A DNA stretch of 58,311 nt. It comes from an uncultured Alphaproteobacteria bacterium. GTDB lineage: Bacteria > Pseudomonadota > Alphaproteobacteria > SP197. The position numbers and the translations under genes are program-made. Shown here one piece after another: positions 52,740 to 58,311 of the stretch (the stretch's first letter is position 1; every line of letters starts with the position of its first letter). The notes beneath the pieces were generated by a model, which was given only the letters and a program-made list of their open reading frames with translations, was not told where the DNA came from and ran no database searches. The stretch lies in the NCBI GenBank assembly GCA_938048755.1, contig CALIUG010000212.1, positions 1 through 58,311 of the forward strand. The letters are read 5' to 3'.

Positions 52740-53633
52740 GTGAAGTCAGGTTCTGTTCAAGGCGCTATTGCGGCGTTCGGATTGCGCATCCCGGCACCCC
52801 TCATCCTGATCGCTGCGCTCATCGCGCTGCAGGTGGGTTCGGGTTCGGCCAAGATGGTGATGACGGCCGACAACGTCTTTGGCCTCAATTGCGCGCGTCT
52901 GGCCCTGGGCGGGCTGCTGCTGGCTGCGCTTCTGCGCCCCAGGGTCTGGTTGTGGACCAGGAAGCAATGGGTCGATGCTGCGGCACTGGGTCTTGCTTTC
53001 ACGGGTTTCAACGTCACGTTTTATCTCGCCCTGGTCCACCTGCCCCTGGGTCTGGTCGCCACGATCGGCTTTCTGGGTCCCCTGACCGTCAGCCTGGTGG
53101 GCGCGCGACGGTTCCTGGAGTTCGTCTGGCCGGTGCTGGCCTTTGCCGGCGTCTGCATGCTGACGCCGTTGGAAGAGGACGCGCCGGTGACCTGGTCGGC
53201 GATTGCCTACGGGCTGGCCTATGCCTGCGCCTGGGCCTTCTACATCCTGGCCTCGGCGCGGGCCGGGCGCTCCATTCAGGGCCTGGATGGCTTCATTATC
53301 GCGACCCTCATCTCCGCCGCGCTGATCTTCCCGTTGGCCTATTCGGAGATTGGTTACTTCTTCAGTTCTGTTTCGCTCATCCAGGTCACCGCGCTGGTGG
53401 CGGTGCTGGCGACTCTGCCTTTGGGCCTTGAATTCATTGCCCTGAAGCGGATGTCACCACGCTTGTTCGGTGTCCTGCTCAGCCTCGAGCCGGCCATTGC
53501 CACGATCACGGGAATCATCCTGCTCAGCGAGCAGCTCTCCCTTTTGAGCTGGCTTGCCATCGCGATTGTCACCTCTGCCTCGGTTGGCGCCACACTTACG
53601 CGTGTTTCCAGGAAGCCGTTGCCGCAGGATTGA
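52740..53633 (+). CDS. EamA-family (drug/metabolite type) exporter, RhtA-like
   Basis: 297 residues, ten predicted helices in two EamA halves. AAFGLRIPAPLILIAALIALQVG, NCARLALGGLLLAALLRP and the C-terminal MSPRLFGVLLSLEPAIATITG match the RhtA/YdcZ threonine-homoserine exporter branch. The start is GTG 52740 with AAGGTGA 6-7 bases upstream. Exports an amino acid or similar metabolite. Its stop is 3 bp from the convergent arfB. Confidence 0.9.
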   Translation: MKSGSVQGAIAAFGLRIPAPLILIAALIALQVGSGSAKMVMTADNVFGLNCARLALGGLLLAALLRPRVWLWTRKQWVDAAALGLAFTGFNVTFYLALVHLPLGLVATIGFLGPLTVSLVGARRFLEFVWPVLAFAGVCMLTPLEEDAPVTWSAIAYGLAYACAWAFYILASARAGRSIQGLDGFIIATLISAALIFPLAYSEIGYFFSSVSLIQVTALVAVLATLPLGLEFIALKRMSPRLFGVLLSLEPAIATITGIILLSEQLSLLSWLAIAIVTSASVGATLTRVSRKPLPQD

Positions 53634-53636
53634 CGA

Positions 53637-54062
53637 TCAGTCGTCGTTCGGGTTCGCCTTCCGACGCTGCTTTTTCAGGGCGCCCTGCCGCCGTTTGGCT
53701 TCGGAAACCCGACGCTTGGATGAGAGCGAAGGTCTTGTCGGTCGCCGTCGCGTGGGTGGAATGGCTGCTTCGCGGATCAGCGCCGTCAGACGTTCCAGGG
53801 CGTCCTCGCGGTTCCTGATCTGGGACCGGAACTGGTTGGCGGTCAGGACAATCACACCATCACGGGTCATCCGGCTTCCTGCCAGGGTGCGCAGACGCCG
53901 GAAGACAGCACCCGACAAGGCCGGGCTGTTGGCAGCGTCAAAACGCAGTTGTACTGCGCTTGCGACCTTGTTGACGTTTTGCCCGCCGGGACCGGGGGCA
54001 CGAATGAAATGCTCCTCGATCTCGGTCTCGGAAAGGCTGATGCTGTCGGTAACCCTGATCAA
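53637..54062 (-). CDS. arfB: Alternative ribosome-rescue factor / peptidyl-tRNA hydrolase ArfB
   Basis: 141 residues. The GGQ catalytic loop lies in FIRAPGPGGQNVNKVASAVQ, followed by LTANQFRSQIRNREDALERL and the basic tail RVSEAKRRQGALKKQRRK that enters the mRNA channel. This is the complete YaeJ/ArfB design. It frees stalled ribosomes without a release factor. The start is TTG 54060-54062, 12 bases after the upstream stop, without a strong ribosome-binding site, so it is possibly coupled. Confidence 0.93.
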   Translation of the reverse strand: MIRVTDSISLSETEIEEHFIRAPGPGGQNVNKVASAVQLRFDAANSPALSGAVFRRLRTLAGSRMTRDGVIVLTANQFRSQIRNREDALERLTALIREAAIPPTRRRPTRPSLSSKRRVSEAKRRQGALKKQRRKANPNDD

Positions 54063-54074
54063 GACAGAGCCTGA

Positions 54075-54683
54075 TCAGACCAGGCCGGCGCGTTCGGCAA
54101 AGGGATCCCATGTCGGGTCGTCGTGCCATTCGTATTCGGTGCCCTCGGCGACGTCCCGGGCGGTTTCGACGCCGAACATGTCCGCAATGGCGGCCAGGGT
54201 CATGTCCATGCCGGCCGATACGCCCGAGGACGTGAAGAACTTGCCGTCTTCGACCCATCGGGCCTGGCGCACCCATTCGACCTTTGGCGCGGCCGGCACG
54301 GTTCTGGTGAAATCCAGCTTGTTGGTCGTGGCCTTGCGTCCGTCCAGCATCCCCGTCGATGCAAGCAGGATGCTCCCGGTACAGACGGTCATGACCCGTT
54401 CGGCGCGGTTTGCCGTCGCCACGATCCAGGCGGCCAGATCGCTGCTTTTTGCGGCCTCATGCGCGCTTTCGCCTCCGGGGATCAGCAGCAGATCGTAATC
54501 GCTGCCATCCGCGATGGTCTTGTCGGGCACAATGCGTTGCCCGTGCACGCTGGGAACCGGATCAGACGTCTCGGCCACGGTGATGATACGGATTTTGCCC
54601 TCAAGATCGCCCAGCATTTCCATCGGTCCGAAATAGTCCAGGGTCTGGAATCCTGGAAAGACCAGCGCGGCAAGTCTCTTCAT
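54075..54683 (-). CDS. DJ-1/PfpI-family protein
   Basis: 202 residues. The nucleophile elbow is VMTVCTGSILLASTGMLDGRKATTN with the reactive Cys, the N-terminus is VFPGFQTLDYFGPMEML, and the Glu/Gly-rich LIPGGESAHEA precedes it. This is the isonitrile-hydratase/GATase1-like branch. GAGG precedes ATG 54683. It is 12 bp from arfB and 40 bp from the SDR gene, all on the minus strand. Confidence 0.88.
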   Translation of the reverse strand: MKRLAALVFPGFQTLDYFGPMEMLGDLEGKIRIITVAETSDPVPSVHGQRIVPDKTIADGSDYDLLLIPGGESAHEAAKSSDLAAWIVATANRAERVMTVCTGSILLASTGMLDGRKATTNKLDFTRTVPAAPKVEWVRQARWVEDGKFFTSSGVSAGMDMTLAAIADMFGVETARDVAEGTEYEWHDDPTWDPFAERAGLV

Positions 54684-54723
54684 GTCGAACCTCGGGGTAA
54701 CTGCGTTGGATGGGTTATGATGG

Positions 54724-55437
54724 TCAGTCGCTCAGCAGCCAGCCGCCATCGACGTCCACGATGGTGCCGGTGACGAAATCGTTGGTGATGACAAACATCA
54801 GGCCCCGGGCGACTTCCTCGGCCGTGCCGGCGCGGGGGATCAGGTAACCCTTGGTCATGTCGGCATAGGCGGCCTCGCGTTCGGCCTTGCCCTCAAGAGC
54901 CATCATGGGCGTGTCGATCACGCCGGGCGAGACGACATTGATGCGGCGCTGGGGCGCGATCTCGCGTGCCACGGTTTTCACCAGCGCCTCGACCGCGCCA
55001 CCGACCGCCGAAAGGGCGCTCAAATCCCTGGGATGGGCGCGGGCAGGTGAACCCGAAACCAGCGTGATCGATCCGCCTTCGTTCAGATGGGCGGCGCCAT
55101 ACCGCACGACATTGGCGTAACCCCAGAGCTTGTCGAAGGATCCCTTGAAGCCGTCGATGTCCATCTCGACAAAGGGGCCGACCGCGCGTTCGCCGCCGGT
55201 CGCGGCGCTGACAAGAATGTCGAAGGGTCCCAGTTCCGCCAGCAGGGACTCCATGGCAGCGCTGTCACGCACATCGCAGGCTCGGGTCGAGACGCCGGCG
55301 GGCAGTTCCCCGGCCTTGGACGGATCCCGGCTGATCGCCACGACGTTCGCGCCTTCTCCGGCCAGCAGTTTGGTGGTGGCCAGACCAATGCCGGATGTGC
55401 CGCCAAAGACGACCGCCTTCTTGCCTTTGATATCCAC
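54724..55437 (-). CDS. Short-chain dehydrogenase/reductase family protein lacking the Tyr-x3-Lys pair
   Basis: 237 residues. The NAD(P) motif is FGGTSGIGLATTKLLAGEGANVV, with RACDVRD and ILVSAATGG, and the C-terminal INVVSPGVIDTPM is normal. Where YxxxK should stand the protein reads LSALSAVGGAVEALVKTVA, with neither Tyr nor Lys in place; a Ser is present at LVSGSP. It may bind cofactor without classical dehydrogenation or use other residues, as in related non-canonical SDRs. The start is GTG 55435-55437, 7-8 bases after AAGGAAGGA. Confidence 0.82.
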   Translation of the reverse strand: MDIKGKKAVVFGGTSGIGLATTKLLAGEGANVVAISRDPSKAGELPAGVSTRACDVRDSAAMESLLAELGPFDILVSAATGGERAVGPFVEMDIDGFKGSFDKLWGYANVVRYGAAHLNEGGSITLVSGSPARAHPRDLSALSAVGGAVEALVKTVAREIAPQRRINVVSPGVIDTPMMALEGKAEREAAYADMTKGYLIPRAGTAEEVARGLMFVITNDFVTGTIVDVDGGWLLSD

Positions 55438-55620
55438 GTCTGTGTCCTTCCTTGAGGTGTTTCCTGGATCGCTCGTTGTATCGATGCAGACACTACAGAG
55501 GGAGGGCGAGGTTGAGCAAATCAGATCGGCTTGCGAATCCTCGCGCGCTCTCTAAACTTGTAAGGATGTCTGATGACCAGTCAGTCAGATTCTCACGAAG
55601 AAACCTGGTGGGAGGCACCA

Positions 55621-56730
55621 ATGGAAATCAACGAGTTCAAGGACAAACAGGCAGCAGGCACGCTGACCCGGCGCGATATGAGCAAGGCCATGGCGGCTGT
55701 GGGGCTGGCGACCGTCGCGTACCCCGTGGCCGGTGGAAAGGCCTTGGCGCAGGATGATCAGGCTCTGTCGTTCACCTGGGCCGGTTATGACATTCCCGAA
55801 CTTTATCAGTCCTATGAGATGAAGAACGGCGCGCCGCCCGACTACGCGATCTATGCCGACGAGTACGAGGCGTTCCAGAAGGTGATGTCGGGTTTCCAGC
55901 CCGATCTGGTGCATCCCTGCAGCCCGCTGGTGCCGCAGTGGCGCGACGCTGGGCTGATCCAGGCGATCGACACCAGCCACCTGGAACAGTGGTCGAACGT
56001 CTTTCCCGCGCTGACAACCCTGCCCGGCACCCAATTCGATGGTTAGCAGTGGTTCATGCCCTTCGGTTGGGGCTGAACTTCGGTGACCTATCGCACCGAT
56101 CTCGTCGAATGGGATGAGGAGGATTCATACGGCCTGCTGTGGGATGAACGGTATGCGGGCCAGATGGCTGTCTTCGATTCCGTCGACGAGACTGTCTTTA
56201 CCGCAGCGATTTACGCGGGCGTCGATCCCTGCAACATGAGCGACGACGAGCTCGACCTGGTCATGGATCTGCTCGCCGAACAGAAGAAGCTGATGCGCTT
56301 CTATGCGGTGTCGCAGAGCGACATCACCCAGGCCATGGCAGCGGGCGAGATCGTTGCCGCGCTGACCTGGGACAGCGGCGTTGCCGAACTCAAGGTGCAG
56401 GGCCTGCCGGTGCGCATGATGTTGCCCAAAGAGGGTGTCGAGACCTGGTGCTGCGGCATGGTGCTGATGAAAAACGCGCCGCATGAGGACAAGGCATACG
56501 ACCTTCTCAATTCGATGCTGTCGCCCGAGAGCGGGGAGTTCCTCGTCTCCGAATACGGGATCGGGCATTCCAACAGCACATCGTTCGACAACATCAGCGA
56601 CGATCGCCTCGCCGAACTTCAGCTTCCCAAGGACCCCACCGAACTGCTGGACTCAGGTGTGATGTACTGCAAGTTCCGCGACAAGGACACGGTCATCGAG
56701 CGCTTCGAAACCATGAAGGCCGGTTTCTGA
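55621..56730 (+). pseudogene. Tat-exported ABC solute-binding protein (polyamine-type), broken by amber and opal codons
   Basis: Reads MEINEFKDKQAAGTLTRRDM from ATG 55621 (GGGAGG upstream; an alternative ATG at 55573), with a twin-arginine signal ending before QDDQALSFTWAGY. The body DYAIYADEYEAFQKVMSGF, then PLVPQWRDAGLIQAID is a PotD/PotF-like fold. At FDG-stop-QWFMPFGWG-stop-TSVTYRTDLVEW the frame is interrupted by TAG 56044-56046 and TGA 56074-56076, both within the hinge region, with no frameshift. The rest (GLLWDERYAGQMAVF; VAALTWDSGVAELK; CGMVLMKNAPHEDKAYDLLN) is intact to TGA 56728-56730. From GTG 56083 a 215-codon frame remains. No permease or ATPase genes are present in the window. 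It probably once served polyamine or amino-acid uptake. Confidence 0.85.
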
Positions 56731-56758
56731 GCAGGCAGTAGTTTTTGATCTTTGAGAG

Positions 56759-56790
56759 GGCCTCGCACCTAGATGGTGCGAGGCCTTCTT
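56759..56790 (+). terminator. Intrinsic terminator after the solute-binding gene
   Basis: Perfect 11-bp arms, GGCCTCGCACC (56759-56769) and GGTGCGAGGCC (56775-56785), with a five-base loop TAGAT and a following TTCTTCTC. It lies 28 bp after the stop of the solute-binding frame. The strongest terminator in the window. Confidence 0.8.
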
Positions 56791-56826
56791 CTCGGCTGAT
56801 CGGTCACAAGAAACCGAGGGATTGCG

Positions 56827-56959
56827 ATGACGACCAAAGCCATCATACGCTTGGGGCGCCAGCCTTCCCCGCAACGGCTATGACAACAACGTGGCCCGTC
56901 TGTCGGGAAACGTGTCGCGCCGGTTCCTGGACGATACGCCATTTGCCATGCCGGCGTGA
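56827..56959 (+). pseudogene. Possible decayed gene remnant of unknown identity
   Basis: GAGGGA stands before ATG 56827 (MTTKAIIRL...), which closes after 18 codons. In another frame a short coding-looking segment reads LPRNGYDNNVARLSG then SRRFLDDTPFAMPA and stops at TGA 56957-56959. Joining the two needs a frameshift. I do not recognise the protein, and the segment may be chance. The rest of the 280-bp gap shows only the terminator. Confidence 0.25.
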
Positions 56960-57010
56960 CGTCAGACGCAATCCGCCTTAACGTCCGTCCATTGATCAAC
57001 GAGGGGTTCC

Positions 57011-57604
57011 ATGGCGATTTTTGAAGAGATTGCGTTTGCCGGCGAAGTCCGTCGGCTTCTGGTCGTGCCTGAGGCAAGGCGTGACGAGGACGATATTGCC
57101 AGTGCTTCGGCTGCCGGCACCGTCGCTGTGTCCTATGAAGGGTTTCCCGGAGAGCGCCATTCCGGCCTCACGCGTCCCTGCTGTGTGCGCTTTACCGACA
57201 TCTATGAAGAGGGCAAGGAGATCCGCAACACGCGCCAGCTCTCGATCATCTCGGAAGAGGAGATGGCGCTGGTTGCCCAGGGCATGGGGATCGACCGCAT
57301 CGAGCCTGAATGGCTGGGCGCCAATCTGGTGGTCGCGGGCATTCCCGACTTCACGCTGCTGCCGCCTTCCTCGCGCCTGCTGTTCTCCCAGGGGCTCAGC
57401 CTGGTGATCGACATGGAGAACGAGCCCTGCGGCTATCCCGCCAAGCAGATCAGGAAGGTGCATGGCGCCAAGGGCCTCACCTTCGTCAAGAACGCAAAAC
57501 ACCGCAGGGGTGTGACCGCCTGGGTCGAACAGGAAGGCAGCATTGCCGAAGGCGACAGCTTCCGCGTGTTCATCCCCAGGCAGCCGGCCTGGCCGGGGCG
57601 CTAA
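57011..57604 (+). CDS. MOSC domain protein
   Basis: 197 residues. DEDDIASASAAGTVAVSYEGFPGERHSGLTR is the start of a MOSC domain, RNTRQLSIISEEEMALVAQ is the SAI/SLIS-like segment, and NEPCGYPAKQI holds the conserved Cys. This is a single-domain MOSC protein of the YiiM-like type, without MOSC_N. It possibly acts in molybdenum-cofactor or sulfur chemistry. It is the last ordinary gene before the small-peptide pair. Confidence 0.85.
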   Translation: MAIFEEIAFAGEVRRLLVVPEARRDEDDIASASAAGTVAVSYEGFPGERHSGLTRPCCVRFTDIYEEGKEIRNTRQLSIISEEEMALVAQGMGIDRIEPEWLGANLVVAGIPDFTLLPPSSRLLFSQGLSLVIDMENEPCGYPAKQIRKVHGAKGLTFVKNAKHRRGVTAWVEQEGSIAEGDSFRVFIPRQPAWPGR

Positions 57605-57747
57605 GGCTGCGTCGGCGACGTCATGCGCCATTAACTTCTGGACAGCAGTTCACAAGGCAGGCCTAATGCGACCTGCCTTGAGGGATGACGGAGTCCTGAT
57701 CGGTGGCCTGGCTACCTTTCATCCTACTTCCTTGAGGAGAAGTCTCT

Positions 57748-57927
57748 ATGCGAGCTTCCTTTGCCGACCTGGTCGGTACGTCCGGAATTCCGGCAATTCC
57801 CTGTGATGAACTGACAGACCTGACGCCTGTTCTGGTTGCGGCGACTGCCATTGTTGGTCCGGCACCGCAGGCCAGTGAGGCATCGGGCACCTTTACCCAA
57901 CACGTCAATCCGACCACCCACTGTTAG
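57748..57927 (+). CDS. Small peptide A, candidate precursor peptide
   Basis: 59 residues. It starts MRASFADLVGTSGIPAIPCD, then ELTDLTPVLV, and its C-terminal half is rich in Ala, Thr, Ser and Gly, ending NPTTHC with a terminal Cys. GAGGAGA sits 7 bases before the ATG. It shares its first half with peptide B (M-x-ASF-x-DLVGT; ELTDLTP), while the second half is unrelated to B. That leader-constant, tail-variable pairing resembles ribosomally made modified-peptide precursors, but no modifying enzyme is in the window. Too short for many gene finders. An alternative is a pair of small regulatory or toxin peptides. Confidence 0.6.
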   Translation: MRASFADLVGTSGIPAIPCDELTDLTPVLVAATAIVGPAPQASEASGTFTQHVNPTTHC

Positions 57928-57989
57928 GAAGACTTGCCGACTGCTGCACACCTGAAAAAAATCAACCGCTCATCTTAGGAACAAGACTC

Positions 57990-58175
57990 ATGCACGCATC
58001 TTTCACCGACCTGGTCGGCACAGCCGTAGTGCCCGCCCACTGCTTCGACAGTGCGGAACTCACGGACCTGACTCCGGCCCTGGCAACGAAGCCCGATTTT
58101 CCGGCTTTGACCGCCGGCGGACCGATGTTCTGTCCCTATGTCACCAATATCCAGAACATCGCGCACCAGGCCTGA
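57990..58175 (+). CDS. Small peptide B, candidate precursor peptide, tail ends at IS boundary
   Basis: 61 residues, MHASFTDLVGTAVVPAHCFD, AELTDLTPALATK, then PDFPALTAGGPMFCPYV to IAHQA. It is a tandem paralogue of peptide A 62 bp upstream, with AGGA before ATG 57990. The stop TGA (58173-58175) is the first three bases of the IS end TGACCTGC. The native C-terminus has therefore probably been replaced, so the gene may be a truncated remnant of a longer peptide. Confidence 0.55.
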   Translation: MHASFTDLVGTAVVPAHCFDSAELTDLTPALATKPDFPALTAGGPMFCPYVTNIQNIAHQA

Positions 58176-58311
58176 CCTGCTCCCCTGAAACTGGTCCAGG
58201 CTGAGTGAGAGAGTCCGGTTAATCTGAACTCCAAAGGAGGAGGAAGTTATGAGCCGGAAGCGTTACACACCCGAACAGATTATTGGCTTTCTGCGGGAGG
58301 CCGAGGTGCGT
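58173..58311 (+). mobile_element. IS3-family insertion sequence, left end (partial)
   Basis: The terminal inverted repeat 58173-58198 (TGACCTGC...TGGTCCA) is followed by AGAGTCCGG and the start of a transposase OrfA with a strong AAAGGAGGAGGAA ribosome-binding site. It pairs with the IS end at 116-140. The element continues beyond the window. Confidence 0.8.
58249..58311 (+). CDS. IS3-family transposase OrfA, first 21 residues (3' truncated by window edge)
   Basis: ATG 58249 opens MSRKRYTPEQIIGFLREAEV, the typical start of the IS3-family helix-turn-helix OrfA protein, which is normally joined to OrfB by a programmed frameshift. The window ends inside this gene. The AGGAGGAGG ribosome-binding site starts about 15 bases upstream of the ATG and ends about 7 bases before it. 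Confidence 0.8.
   Translation, partial: MSRKRYTPEQIIGFLREAEVR

Noticed and set aside
56074-56076. Selenocysteine at the TGA in the binding protein
   Set aside because: Binding proteins are not selenoproteins, and an amber lies 30 bases upstream; no SECIS-like stem was identified.
1-58311. Global reassignment of UAG to a sense codon
   Set aside because: TAG ends several healthy genes (6059, 28326, 33067, 40526) without downstream homology, and no suppressor tRNA or pyrrolysine gene is in view.
1-58311. CRISPR array, tRNA or rRNA genes
   Set aside because: No regularly spaced repeats and no cloverleaf-like or ribosomal sequence was seen; a dedicated tRNA search could not be run.

Overview
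The window looks like an accessory-rich stretch of a high-GC alphaproteobacterial chromosome, probably Rhodospirillales-like and marine or host-associated. The hints are GC-rich codon use, an Atm1-type ABC half-transporter, DUF6356/DUF6445/DUF4112-type small families, many Fe(II)/2-oxoglutarate oxygenases and hydantoinase/oxoprolinase subunits. I see no tRNA, rRNA, CRISPR array, phage module or replication origin. No gene-free stretch exceeds about 300 bases.

Both edges lie inside an IS3-family insertion sequence. The left edge holds the last 36 codons of an OrfB transposase plus the terminal inverted repeat (1-140). The right edge holds the matching inverted repeat and the first 21 codons of OrfA (58173-58311). 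This is what a whole contig broken at two copies of one IS would look like. The left IS copy has cut an OmpR-type response regulator. The right copy abuts the last codon of a small peptide gene.

Layout. 0.9-8.2 kb: a divergent histidine/phenylalanine-type ammonia-lyase with an IPNS-like oxygenase, a GNAT acetyltransferase, a membrane-anchored hydrolase, a HAD phosphatase and a large molybdopterin oxidoreductase. 8.2-11.4 kb (minus strand): an envelope/stress cluster (DUF3618, holin-X-like, nutrient-deprivation-type protein, DUF4112, two Pmp3/YqaE peptides) and a Nudix hydrolase. 11.4-25.8 kb: aldo/keto reductase, DUF6445 oxygenase, three MFS transporters (two paralogous), PepN, an alpha/beta hydrolase paired with a BesD-like oxygenase, an NDP-forming acyl-CoA synthetase and the Atm1-like transporter. 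25.9-32 kb: Rieske oxygenase, class V aminotransferase, HyuB/HyuA. 32-42 kb: Lrp regulator, Spx/ArsC-like protein, TauD-type oxygenase, a broken glutamate-synthase-like gene, YkgJ protein, MFS, secreted TAP-like peptidase, Nudix and a creatinase-like M24 protein. 42-50 kb: two hybrid histidine kinases (one with an ethylene-receptor-type sensor), an HPt protein and a Baeyer-Villiger monooxygenase. 50-58 kb: MOSC proteins, FAD oxidoreductase, EamA exporter, ArfB, DJ-1/PfpI, an atypical SDR, a broken Tat-exported binding protein and two small paralogous peptides.

Two themes stand out. First, lesions that keep the reading frame recur: amber codons inside a response regulator, a glutamate-synthase-like protein, a hybrid kinase and a solute-binding protein (the last also has an opal codon); an in-frame deletion in a receiver domain; and a fusion of a glutamate-synthase-like gene to the tail of a malic enzyme at a 12-bp stretch encoding Val-Ala-Thr-Gly. 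Since UAG ends several intact genes here, genome erosion is the simplest reading. Second, at the right edge two tandem small ORFs share a conserved N-terminal half and differ in the C-terminal half, the layout of precursor peptides of a modified-peptide (RiPP-like) system whose enzymes, if any, would lie beyond the IS.
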